This document shows positions 37,194 to 45,301 of a stretch of DNA of 64,000 nt, piece after piece. The position numbers were made by a program, and so were the translations under genes. The notes beneath the pieces are model-generated. The model was not told the DNA's origin. It did no database searches and saw only the letters and a list, made by a program, of their open reading frames with translations. Position 1 is the stretch's first letter. The number at the start of each line of letters is the position of its first letter. The DNA comes from JAXGYV01 sp040772045 (lineage in GTDB: Bacteria; Actinomycetota; Thermoleophilia; UBA2241). The stretch spans positions 1 to 64,000 of the forward strand of contig JAXGYV010000001.1 in the NCBI GenBank assembly GCA_040772045.1, written 5' to 3'.

Positions 37194-37610
37194 ATGTACG
37201 GCGAGGTTGTGATGGAACACTTCGAGCATCCACGGAATGTGGGCGAGGTGGAAGGCCCGGATGGCGTGGGCGAGGTCGGCAATCCGGTGTGCGGAGATAC
37301 CACGCGTATCACGATCAAAGTGCGGGACGACAGGCTGGTCGACGTGAAGTTCCAGACTTACGGCTGCGCCGCCGCGGTGGCTTCGTCCAGTATGGCCACC
37401 GAGATCGCGAAGGGCAGATCGCTCGCCGAGGGCTTGGCGCTGTCGAACGAGATGGTAGCCGAGGCGCTCGGCGGCCTGCCGGCGGCCAAAATGCACTGCT
37501 CGAATCTCGCCGCCGATGGGCTCCACGCGGCCATCGATGACTACTTGCTGCGCACCGGGCGGACGCGTGCCGGCGTGGAGTCTCTCGCCGTGCCGCGAGC
37601 ATCGGCTTAG
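37194..37610 (+). CDS. iscU: Iron-sulphur cluster scaffold protein (IscU/NifU N-terminal type)
   Basis: The product has 138 residues. Ligands are complete: Cys33 with Asp35 (NPVCGD), Cys58 (TYGCAAA) and Cys102 (KMHCSNLA). The Asp after the first cysteine is the usual cluster-release residue. The protein assembles clusters with IscS, whose gene ends 3 bases earlier. An AGGAG within its last codons and just beyond (37609-37613) is placed for the following mnmA. Confidence 0.95.
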   Translation: MYGEVVMEHFEHPRNVGEVEGPDGVGEVGNPVCGDTTRITIKVRDDRLVDVKFQTYGCAAAVASSSMATEIAKGRSLAEGLALSNEMVAEALGGLPAAKMHCSNLAADGLHAAIDDYLLRTGRTRAGVESLAVPRASA

Positions 37611-37621
37611 GAGACGAGCAC

Positions 37622-38674
37622 ATCGCGGGACCTCCCCTCAGAAGCCCGGTCCTCGTCGGACTGAGCGGCGGCGTCGATAGCACCGTCGCGGCGTTGCTGC
37701 TGTGCCGCGCGGGTTGCGAGGTGCGCGCCGCCACGCTGGTGCTGTGGGACTCGTGTCACGGCACCGACGCCATGGCCGGCGGCAAGGGTTCCGCGGAGGC
37801 GCTCGGGACTCCGTTTTACTCCCAGGACCAGCAGATCGCATTCCGCCGTCTGGTTGTGGAGCCGTACATCGCTGGCTACCTGGCGGGCGAGACGCCAAAC
37901 CCGTGTGTGGAGTGCAACCGGTTCCGCCTCGCGAAACTGCTCACGCTGGCGCGGAGCACGGGGGCGGCAGGCATCGCGACCGGCCACTACGCGCGCGTGG
38001 TGTGGCGGCACGGCTGGCCGTTCGTGGCCCGTGCCGCCGACCGTCGCAAAGACCAGTCCTACATGCTGTGGCGGGTCAGCCGGGAGACGCTCGCTCGCCT
38101 CGACTTCCCCCTTGGCGAGATGACCAAGGGCGAAGTGCGGGGCTTGGCCGCCGCCGCGGGCTTGGCGGTAGCCGCGCGCTCCGAGAGCCAGGAGGCCTGC
38201 TTCGCGCCTGCCGGGCCACGGCAGTTTCTCCGTGCGCAGGGGGTAGAGCCGCGAGCGGGGGATGTAGTGAGTGGCGACGGTGCCGTGTTGGGATGTCATC
38301 AGGGTCAGTGGAACTTCACCGTTGGGCAGCGGCGCGGCCTCCGTGTGGCCGCGGGGGAGCCGTTGTACGTCCTCGAGCGTTGCGGACGGCAGAATCAGGT
38401 AGTGGCCGGCCCGCGGGAGGCTCTCGCTCGGGAGGTCTTCGGAGTGCGCGAGCTCGTCGATTGGGGGCTGGGGGATGGCACGGGGCTCACGGTACAGCTT
38501 CGCTATCGCTCCCGTGCGGTCGCCGTGGCGCGGCTCGAACACCGGGGCGCCGGGCAGGCGTGTGTTCGCCTGGCGAAGCCGTTTGAGGCCGTGGCGGTCG
38601 GGCAGTCGGCGGTGTTCTACGACGGTGATGTGGTAGTAGGTGGCGGGGTCATCAGCGCTCAAGAAAGCCTGTGA
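37622..38674 (+). CDS. mnmA: tRNA-specific 2-thiouridylase MnmA, apparent ATC start
   Basis: MnmA thiolates uridine 34 of tRNAs using sulphur from IscS. The PP-loop SGGVDST is at residues 15-21 if translation starts at 37622. The catalytic Cys95 is in NPCVECNRF and its partner Cys193 in ESQEACF. No ATG, GTG or TTG exists in frame between the stop at 37538 and TTG 37694, and that TTG lies beyond the PP-loop. ATC 37622 stands 8 bases after AGGAG (37609-37613), so it is the best start; the alternative is a sequence error. Restored length is about 350 residues, normal for MnmA. It is fourth in the rrf2-iscS-iscU-mnmA run. Confidence 0.85.
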   Translation: MAGPPLRSPVLVGLSGGVDSTVAALLLCRAGCEVRAATLVLWDSCHGTDAMAGGKGSAEALGTPFYSQDQQIAFRRLVVEPYIAGYLAGETPNPCVECNRFRLAKLLTLARSTGAAGIATGHYARVVWRHGWPFVARAADRRKDQSYMLWRVSRETLARLDFPLGEMTKGEVRGLAAAAGLAVAARSESQEACFAPAGPRQFLRAQGVEPRAGDVVSGDGAVLGCHQGQWNFTVGQRRGLRVAAGEPLYVLERCGRQNQVVAGPREALAREVFGVRELVDWGLGDGTGLTVQLRYRSRAVAVARLEHRGAGQACVRLAKPFEAVAVGQSAVFYDGDVVVGGGVISAQESL

Positions 38675-38762
38675 TAGGCTTGCACGACTGTCGTGAAGAC
38701 CTGGTCTGGCGCGCAAGAGTCACGGAGGGAAAGGCCTGGAATCGCTCGTCACGTTGGCCGCC

Positions 38763-39302
38763 ATGGACGCAGCTTCCATGGCGTGGCGTCTCGCGTTGGC
38801 TTTCTTCCTGTTCCTGGCTGCTGTGGGGTCGGTGTACATGCTGGTGCGTGCCGGGAACACGTTGCGCAGTGTCGAGAAGATGGTCGAGGATCTCGATCGC
38901 GAGATGGTCCCTCTTCTGCAGAAGGTGGGGACCACCGTCGAGGAGGTAAACCAGGAGCTCGACAAGGTGAACGAGCTGACCGCTACGGCGGTGAGCATGG
39001 CCCAGAAGGTCGATGCCACCGCGCGGGCCGTTGAGTCGGCTGTCGGTACGCCGGCCAAAAAGGCGGCGGCGTTCACCGCGGGTGTTCAGCAGACCCTCTC
39101 GAGTCTGGTACACCGTTTTCGTAGCGGTACCATGCGAGCAGATCACGATGCATGGACCGAATGGCCACCGGCCGATACCACGGTGCGAGGGGAAGAGTCG
39201 GTGGGAAGCGGCCCGACGCCCGCGGCGAGCGCGGCGGCGGGCACGGATGCTGGTCAGGCCGCTGCGGCGGAATCTGTGGCCGGCGATCGGGAGGCGCAAT
39301 GA
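38763..39302 (+). CDS. DUF948-like membrane-anchored coiled-coil protein
   Basis: From ATG 38763 the product has 179 residues. One membrane helix (WRLALAFFLFLAAVGSVYML) is followed by a long amphipathic helix (EKMVEDLDREMVPLLQKVGTTVEEVNQELDKV) of DUF948 type and an Ala/Thr-rich tail. The good ribosome site GGAGGGA (38724-38730) is too far for this ATG but fits an in-frame CTG at 38736; TTG 38754 is a further option. The function is unknown; relatives are linked to general stress genes. The next small gene overlaps its stop. Confidence 0.7.
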   Translation: MDAASMAWRLALAFFLFLAAVGSVYMLVRAGNTLRSVEKMVEDLDREMVPLLQKVGTTVEEVNQELDKVNELTATAVSMAQKVDATARAVESAVGTPAKKAAAFTAGVQQTLSSLVHRFRSGTMRADHDAWTEWPPADTTVRGEESVGSGPTPAASAAAGTDAGQAAAAESVAGDREAQ

Positions 39303-39550
39303 AAGGGCTCCGCGGGTTCTTCTTCGTGGTATTGCTGGCGACTACGGTGATCGCGTATCTCGTCCGCCAGCGCAGCATAGAGGAAGGTGAAGACTACGCT
39401 ACGGCCGCTCGCGGTCTGTTCGGCGAAGTGTGTGCCGCCGGCAAAGAGGCGACCACGCAGATACGGCAGGCTATCCAGGACGGGCGCCTGGCCGCTTGCC
39501 GTTGCGAAGAGGCTATCGAGCGGGACCTCACCGCCGCCGGGCGGGCCTAG
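39299..39550 (+). CDS. Small membrane-anchored hypothetical protein
   Basis: The product has 83 residues from ATG 39299, which overlaps the previous stop by four bases. One N-terminal helix (GFFFVVLLATTVIAYLV) precedes a charged helical tail with a CRC pair. It has the layout of small YtxH-like partners of DUF948 proteins, but no family match is certain. Coupled translation suggests that the two proteins work together. Confidence 0.6.
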   Translation: MKGLRGFFFVVLLATTVIAYLVRQRSIEEGEDYATAARGLFGEVCAAGKEATTQIRQAIQDGRLAACRCEEAIERDLTAAGRA

Positions 39551-39569
39551 CGGCCTGGTCTTTCTTCCC

Positions 39570-39935
39570 ATGACAGAGACCGTCGTCCTTGAGGTCCCCG
39601 CGGCCGCGCCGCTGTACTCGGTGATCCGGTTGGTCGTCGGCGGCATGGCGGCGCGTGCCGACCTCACCATCAGCGAGATCGATGAGCTCTCCATGGCGGT
39701 GGAAGAGGTCTTGCGAGCTGCTCACGACCCAGCGTCCCCGGCGCGTGTACGTCTGGAGATCCGGGCTGAGGGAGGGCGGCTGCACATCCTCGCCGGGCCG
39801 TTCAACTCACCCGACCTGCCGGCTCGACTCCGACGTCCCTGCTGCGATCTGATCCTGCGGGTGGTGGATCACGATGTGTGGCGAGGACCACAAGGCGCTC
39901 ACTCGGTCCACATCATCAAAGCACGTCGGTTTTAG
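39570..39935 (+). CDS. Degenerate RsbW-like (HATPase) protein
   Basis: The product has 121 residues from ATG 39570, with no clear ribosome site. The N-terminal strand-helix pattern and LTISEIDELSMAVEEVLRAA match the start of RsbW/SpoIIAB anti-sigma kinases. The usual Asn of the N-box is replaced (EEVLRAAHD) and the Gly-rich ATP-lid motifs are missing, so ATP binding is doubtful. It ends 24 bases before a SigB-family sigma gene, the usual place of an anti-sigma factor. It may bind that sigma without kinase activity. Confidence 0.6.
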   Translation: MTETVVLEVPAAAPLYSVIRLVVGGMAARADLTISEIDELSMAVEEVLRAAHDPASPARVRLEIRAEGGRLHILAGPFNSPDLPARLRRPCCDLILRVVDHDVWRGPQGAHSVHIIKARRF

Positions 39936-39959
39936 TCGAGGACGGCGGTCGAGTATCCC

Positions 39960-40895
39960 ATGAGGGACGAGAAGGACACGAATGCCCCGATAGACCTGTC
40001 GCTGTCTCTGGGCGGACTTCAGCAGGGCTTCAACGACGACGCCACGGAGGAGCAGGAGACCACCTCCGACGCGCGCCTCGGCAGCCCGCAGCTCGACGTG
40101 GGCCGCGACGACTCGGAGAAGCTGGACCAGTACCTGCTGCGGCGGTATCGGCTCCACGGCGACCAGGAGGCGCGCCAGCGCCTGATTACCATGTATCTGC
40201 CGCTGGTCCGCTCGTTGGCGCGCCGCTACGCCTCTCGGGGAGAGCAGTTCGACGACCTGGTACAAGTTGGCGCCATCGGCCTGATCAAAGCCATCGACCG
40301 CTTCGATCTGGAGCGGGGGGTGGAGCTCACCACGTACGCTACGCCTAACATCGTGGGCGAGATCAAGCGCTACTTCCGCGACAAGGGCTGGTCGGTACGC
40401 GTGCCGCGCGGGCTGCAGGAGCTCAACATCCGGATCAACAAGCTGATCGACGAGCTGGTACCCAAGCTCCAGCGCTCGCCGACGGTCAACGAGATCGCGG
40501 AGGCGGCGGGTGTTACGCCTGCCGATGTGCTGGAGGCGCTGGAGACGAGCCAGGCGTACAACTCGGTGTCGCTGCAATCCTCCCCCGGGGGCGAGGGAGA
40601 AGACGATGGCGGCCTGATCGAGTACCTCGGAAGCGAGGAAGAGGCGTACGACACCATGGAAGACCGCACCATGCTCGCGCCGGGGTTCGCCAAGCTCGAC
40701 CGGCGCGAGCGGTATATTCTTCACCTTCGTTTCTTCGAGGGCCTCACGCAGTCGCAGATCGCGGCGCGCGTAGGTATCTCGCAGATGCACGTCTCGCGGC
40801 TCATCCGGCGTTCGCTCGAGAAACTGCGCGAGGAGATCGGCGATCTCGATCATCCGGCGCCGCCCTCCGCGGGCGCCACCGGCGGCGCTCGCTAA
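39960..40895 (+). CDS. RNA polymerase sigma factor, SigB/SigF family
   Basis: The product has 311 residues. After an acidic 55-residue lead, region 2 reads YLPLVRSLARRYASRGEQFDDLVQVGAIGLIKAIDRFDLERG and VGEIKRYFRDKGWSVRVPRGLQEL. Region 3 (SPTVNEIAEAAGVTPADVLEAL) and region 4 (RERYILHLRFFEGLTQSQIAARVGISQMHVSRLIRRSL) follow. This is the general stress/sporulation-type group. The RsbW-like neighbour upstream suggests partner control. alaS follows after 19 bases. Confidence 0.93.
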   Translation: MRDEKDTNAPIDLSLSLGGLQQGFNDDATEEQETTSDARLGSPQLDVGRDDSEKLDQYLLRRYRLHGDQEARQRLITMYLPLVRSLARRYASRGEQFDDLVQVGAIGLIKAIDRFDLERGVELTTYATPNIVGEIKRYFRDKGWSVRVPRGLQELNIRINKLIDELVPKLQRSPTVNEIAEAAGVTPADVLEALETSQAYNSVSLQSSPGGEGEDDGGLIEYLGSEEEAYDTMEDRTMLAPGFAKLDRRERYILHLRFFEGLTQSQIAARVGISQMHVSRLIRRSLEKLREEIGDLDHPAPPSAGATGGAR

Positions 40896-40914
40896 CCCGA
40901 AGCGGAAGGACCAC

Positions 40915-43548
40915 GTGGATATCTCGGATCTTCGTCAGGCGTTCCTCGACTTCTTCGCTGCTCGCGATCACCTGATCGGCGAATCGGCCGCTCTGGTGCC
41001 GGCCGGAGACCCGAGCGTGCTGTTCACCACGGCTGGCATGCAGCAGTACAAGCCGTATTACCTCGGGACGGCCGTGCCGCCTGCGCGTCGCGTGGTCACC
41101 GCGCAACGCTGCTTCCGCACGTCGGACATCGAGAACGTAGGGCACACGGCGCGCCACCTCACCTTCTTCGAGATGCTCGGCAACTTCTCGTTCGGGGACT
41201 ACTTCAAGGCCGAGGCCATCGCGTGGTCCCTGGAGTTCAGCGCTCAGCTGGGGATCGATCGCGATCGCCTGTGGGTGACCGTGTTCGGCGGCAATGGAGA
41301 AGTACCCGCCGATGAGGAGGCCATCGCGCTGTGGCGCGGCCACGGCGTGCCCGCGGAGCGCATCGTCGAGCTCGGGCGCAGCGACAACTTCTGGGGCCCA
41401 GCGGGCCCCAGCGGCCCGTGCGGCCCGTGCTCGGAGCTGTACTACGACATGGGCGAGGGCGTTGGCTGCGGCCGGCCGGACTGCAAGCCCGGCTGCGATT
41501 GCGACCGGTACATGGAGTACTGGAACCTGGTGTTTCCGCAGTACGACATGGACGAGAAGGGTGCCCTGGCGCCGCTCCCCCGGCCGAGCATCGATACCGG
41601 CATGGGTATCGAGCGCATCGCGGCGATCACGCAGGGCGCCACCACCGTGTTTGAGTCCGATGCGTTCGACTATCTGATCGCGGCCGGCGAGCGCTTGAGC
41701 GGCGTTCGCTACGGCAGCAGCGCGCCGGCGACCCGCGCGCTGCGGACCATGGCCGACCACGCGCGCGGCGTCTCCTTCCTCGTGATGGACGGCGTGTTGC
41801 CCGGTAACGAGGGGCGAGACTACGTGCTGCGCCGTATCATCCGGCGCGCCGTGCAGCAGGGCGTCTCCATCGGCATGGACAGCCCCTTCATGGCGCGCCT
41901 GTGCGATCTGGTCGTAGAAAAGATGGCCGGCGCGTACCCAGCGCTGGGCGGGTGCCGCGCCGCGATCAGCCAAGTGGCCGAGGACGAGGAGCGGCGGTTC
42001 CGCCGTACCCTCGAGCAGGGCACGCACATCCTCGAGGAGGCACTGCGGAGAGCTAAAGATACGGGAGAGGAGCTTCCGGCCGAGGTGGCCTTCGAGCTCC
42101 ACGACACGTACGGTTTTCCTTTCGATCTCACGCGAGAGATGGCGCTCGAGGCCGGTATGGGCGTGGATGAGGAGCAGTTCGAGCGTCTCATGACCGAGCA
42201 GCGCGAGCGCGCGCGCACGGCTCGCCGCAGCGGGTGGGGTGAGGGCCCCAGCGAAGTAGACGCTTTTCAGCGCGATACCGCCGCTATCGCGGTCGATTTC
42301 GTAGGCTACGAGAAGCTCGAGGTATTCACCGCGGTGCTCGCCTGCCGCACGTTGAGCGACGGTCGCGTAGCGCTCAAACTGGCCGAATCGCCGTTCTACG
42401 CGGAAGGCGGCGGTCAGGTCTGCGACGAGGGGTGGATTCACACCGAGGAAGGCGCCAAGCTCGAGGTAGACGACGTGGTGCGCTTCGGGGAAAATCAGGT
42501 GGTGGTCGCCCGGCTTCTCGAGGGAGCGGTGGAGCGGGGAAACCGGGCCAAGGCTATGGTGAACGCGGTGCGACGTCACCAGACGGCCTGCAACCACACG
42601 GCCACGCATCTCCTGCACAATGCCCTTCGCCTGCTGGTAGACGGCGCGGTTCGTCAGGCAGGCTCCATGGTGAGTCCGAGCAAGCTGCGCTTCGACTTCA
42701 CCATCCGGCGCGCGCCTACGAAAGACGAATTGCGCCGGGTGGAAGACCTGGTCAACCGGCGGATCGTCGAGAGTCACCCGGTGCGCGCGTTCGTCACCAC
42801 CCGCGAGTACGCGGCAGAGCTCGGCGCCCTGGCGTTCTTTGAGGAGAAGTACGGGGACACCGTGCGGGTACTCGAGATCGACGATTTCAGCCGCGAGCTG
42901 TGTGGGGGAACGCACGTAACGTCCACCTCACAGATCGGTCTGTTCAAGCTCACGAGTAGTCAATCTGTGGGGGCCAACACTCGGCGGATCGAGGCGATCA
43001 CGTCGGCGAAGGCCATCGAACACTTCCGCGGTGCGGAACGGCTTTTGGAGGAGGCGGCCGCGGCGTTGCGTACAGACCCCGAGCGGGTGCCGGCCGCTCT
43101 CGCCAAGCAGGCCGAGCTCTTACGTGAGCTCGAGCAGCGGCTGAAGAAGACAGAGAGCGGTCAGCGCAGCGGAGCTCTGGCCGCCGTGCTAGGTAACCGT
43201 ACGAGCGTGGCCGGTGTACCCGTCGTGATCGCCAAACCAACCGTCGACTCAGCGCAGGAGCTGCTGACCCTGGCGGATGAGATTCGCGCGCGAGTCTCCG
43301 GCGCGGTAGTCATCCTGGCGGCCGAGGTTGACGGCCGCGTGGCCGCGGTAGTCGCCTTGGACGACAGCGCCGTAGGCCGCGGCCTGCACGCGCAGGAGAT
43401 CCTGCGGACTATGATGCCGGCGGTCGAGGGGAGAGGCGGCGGTAAGCCGACGCTGGCGCGGGGCGGCGGACCCATGGTGGCGGGTATCGCGGCCGCTCTC
43501 GACGCGGGGCTGGCGACGGTCACCGCGACGCTTGCAGGCAACCAGTGA
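40915..43548 (+). CDS. alaS: Alanyl-tRNA synthetase
   Basis: The product has 877 residues from GTG 40915. The class II catalytic core (FTTAGMQQYKPYYLG, RCFRTSDIENVGHTARHLTFFEMLGNFSFGDYFK) carries a Cys-rich insertion (GCGRPDCKPGCDCD). The editing domain has the zinc ligands of CNHTATHLLHNALR and CGGTHV. A coiled coil and DHHA1-type C-terminal domain (GRGGGKPTLARGGG) end the protein. It charges tRNA-Ala and clears mischarged Ser and Gly. Order alaS-ruvX-mltG is conserved in Gram-positives. Confidence 0.96.
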   Translation: MDISDLRQAFLDFFAARDHLIGESAALVPAGDPSVLFTTAGMQQYKPYYLGTAVPPARRVVTAQRCFRTSDIENVGHTARHLTFFEMLGNFSFGDYFKAEAIAWSLEFSAQLGIDRDRLWVTVFGGNGEVPADEEAIALWRGHGVPAERIVELGRSDNFWGPAGPSGPCGPCSELYYDMGEGVGCGRPDCKPGCDCDRYMEYWNLVFPQYDMDEKGALAPLPRPSIDTGMGIERIAAITQGATTVFESDAFDYLIAAGERLSGVRYGSSAPATRALRTMADHARGVSFLVMDGVLPGNEGRDYVLRRIIRRAVQQGVSIGMDSPFMARLCDLVVEKMAGAYPALGGCRAAISQVAEDEERRFRRTLEQGTHILEEALRRAKDTGEELPAEVAFELHDTYGFPFDLTREMALEAGMGVDEEQFERLMTEQRERARTARRSGWGEGPSEVDAFQRDTAAIAVDFVGYEKLEVFTAVLACRTLSDGRVALKLAESPFYAEGGGQVCDEGWIHTEEGAKLEVDDVVRFGENQVVVARLLEGAVERGNRAKAMVNAVRRHQTACNHTATHLLHNALRLLVDGAVRQAGSMVSPSKLRFDFTIRRAPTKDELRRVEDLVNRRIVESHPVRAFVTTREYAAELGALAFFEEKYGDTVRVLEIDDFSRELCGGTHVTSTSQIGLFKLTSSQSVGANTRRIEAITSAKAIEHFRGAERLLEEAAAALRTDPERVPAALAKQAELLRELEQRLKKTESGQRSGALAAVLGNRTSVAGVPVVIAKPTVDSAQELLTLADEIRARVSGAVVILAAEVDGRVAAVVALDDSAVGRGLHAQEILRTMMPAVEGRGGGKPTLARGGGPMVAGIAAALDAGLATVTATLAGNQ

Positions 43549-43590
43549 CGCCTCATGGCGGCCGCGGGTGCATGCGAGGGGCGCTGCTGA

Positions 43591-43992
43591 GTGGATAGCG
43601 GGCGGGTGCTCGCCATCGACTACGGGACCGTGCGCACGGGCGTCGCTGTCTGCGACGCGACGGGCACGGTAGCGCGTCCGCTGACCGTGGTAGCGCGCGC
43701 CGCTAGCGAGCGTGGGTTGCGCGAGATCGCCGTGCTGGTCCGCGAGCAGCAGGCCGAGCGTGTAGTGGTCGGCCTACCGCTCTCCCTGGATTCGGACGAA
43801 CACGGTCAGGCGCGCGCCGTGCGCAGCTTCATCGCGCGCCTCGAACGCGTACTGACGGTCCCGGTGGTTACCTACGACGAGCGCTTCACGACCAAGCTGG
43901 CCCAGGGTCGCGGTGGCACGGCGGAACTAGACGCGCGCGCCGCCGCAGTGCTCCTGGAAGACTACCTACGTTCGGTAGAGGGAGGGCAATGA
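43591..43992 (+). CDS. ruvX: Holliday junction resolvase-like RuvX (YqgF)
   Basis: The product has 133 residues with an RNase H-like fold: LAIDYGTVRTGVAVCD at the start, VVGLPLSLDSDEHGQA in the middle, and TYDERFTTKLAQ plus DARAAAVLLEDYL at the end, giving the catalytic Asp/Glu/Asp set. The family acts on 16S rRNA 5' processing in several bacteria. It starts at GTG 43591 and overlaps mltG by four bases. Confidence 0.93.
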   Translation: MDSGRVLAIDYGTVRTGVAVCDATGTVARPLTVVARAASERGLREIAVLVREQQAERVVVGLPLSLDSDEHGQARAVRSFIARLERVLTVPVVTYDERFTTKLAQGRGGTAELDARAAAVLLEDYLRSVEGGQ

Positions 43993-45128
43993 CGAGGCGG
44001 TCGTCGCGACGCGTGCGCACGACGAGGACGCGGCATGGGCTGCTGGCAGGCCGGCCGCGTCAGCAGCGACGCCTAGACGTGCGTACGCGCCGCCGCCGCC
44101 GCCGCCTCGCGCTGCTCCTGTGCGTTGTGGTAGTGGGGGGGCTCGGTGGCGGCGCCGTGTTCGGCGCGGTGGCGTTGTGGCGGTACGTGGACCGCGGCTA
44201 CGTGTTCACGCCGCCTGCGCGTGGACCCGAAGTTACCATCGCGATCCCCTCGGGCGCGTCGCTCGGCGAGATCGGTGAGATCTTGGAGGAACGGCAGGTG
44301 GTCGCTCGGGCGGGGCCGTTCGTGGAGCGCGCCGAGGCGGATGGCTATAGTCGCCGCTTTCGTCCCGGGACGTACACCTTGCATCAGTACGATTCATACG
44401 AGGCGATCGTCGGCGTGCTCGTGGCCGGCAATGGGCCTCCGAGCATCAAGGTCACACTCCCGGAAGGCCTGAACATCAGGGGTATGGCCAAGGAGGTAGC
44501 GGAGCGTATCGGGGGGTTCTCGGCCGAAGAATACCGCGAGCTCACACTCACCAAGCCGCTGCCGTTCAAGCTCGCGGGACATAAATCCGGCACCTCACTC
44601 GAGGGGTTGCTGTTTCCCGCCACCTATGATTTCCCTCCGCTCACCGACGCACGGAGCCTGGTGGAGCTACAGCTCGCCACTTTCATGAAGGCATTCTCGA
44701 ACGTAGACCTCACTCGGGCGAAGGCGGCCAACCTGACCGCGTACGACGTTGTCATCATCGCTTCAATGATCGAGCGAGAAGTGCAGGTACCCAAGGAACG
44801 CCGTGTGGTGGCCGCGGTCATCTGGAATCGCCTCCGCAAGGGGATGCTGCTCCAGATCGATGCCACTCTGGAGTATGCGCTAGGGAATCACAAGCAGGCG
44901 CTCACGACGAAGGATCTCAAGGTCGATTCCCCGTACAACACCTATCGGTATCTCGGGCTACCGCCGACGCCCATCTGCAGCCCCGGGCTGGCGGCGCTCA
45001 AGGCGGCCGCCAATCCGGCCGACGTGGACTACCTCTACTACGTTGTGAAGAACGATGGCAGCGGTGCCCACGCGTTCTCCAACAACTACGAGCAGTTCCT
45101 CCGCGACAAAGCGGCGGCGGGCCTCTGA
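43989..45128 (+). CDS. mltG: Endolytic murein transglycosylase MltG (YceG)
   Basis: The product has 379 residues. An extremely basic cytoplasmic lead (residues 1-38, with RRRRRR) precedes one membrane helix; a LysM-like domain (VTIAIPSGASLGEIGEILEE) and the YceG catalytic domain are outside. The catalytic glutamate is Glu262 in IASMIEREVQ, and YNTYRYLGLPPTPICSPG is the family signature. It cuts nascent glycan strands to end peptidoglycan polymerisation. Overlap with ruvX indicates co-translation. Confidence 0.94.
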   Translation: MTRRSSRRVRTTRTRHGLLAGRPRQQRRLDVRTRRRRRRLALLLCVVVVGGLGGGAVFGAVALWRYVDRGYVFTPPARGPEVTIAIPSGASLGEIGEILEERQVVARAGPFVERAEADGYSRRFRPGTYTLHQYDSYEAIVGVLVAGNGPPSIKVTLPEGLNIRGMAKEVAERIGGFSAEEYRELTLTKPLPFKLAGHKSGTSLEGLLFPATYDFPPLTDARSLVELQLATFMKAFSNVDLTRAKAANLTAYDVVIIASMIEREVQVPKERRVVAAVIWNRLRKGMLLQIDATLEYALGNHKQALTTKDLKVDSPYNTYRYLGLPPTPICSPGLAALKAAANPADVDYLYYVVKNDGSGAHAFSNNYEQFLRDKAAAGL

Positions 45129-45186
45129 GCTTCTCGCTGGCGTTTGGTCGTCCGGAGAGCGTCGCACGGCAACGGCCGTCCCGCAG

Positions 45187-45205
45187 ATCCTCCCCTGGGG
45201 AGGAT
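45187..45205. promoter_or_regulatory. Perfect 9+1+9 palindrome between mltG and aroE
   Basis: ATCCTCCCC (45187-45195) and GGGGAGGAT (45197-45205) are exact complements around one T. The one-base centre suits a dimeric protein site better than an RNA hairpin. No T-run follows. It lies about 97 bases before aroE, which heads the pilus region. The binding protein is unknown. Confidence 0.35.
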
Positions 45206-45301
45206 GGAGAGCTCGCGCGACAAAGATAAGCTGGTACTCCGCCGCGGCAGTCGCCCTCGGATCACCTTGGACAACCGCGGCCCGACCGACGGAGACCTTC
45301 A

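Noticed and set aside
40801..42915. 704-codon open frame antisense to alaS
   Set aside because: Shadow frame caused by high GC codon bias; alaS on the other strand is complete and certain.
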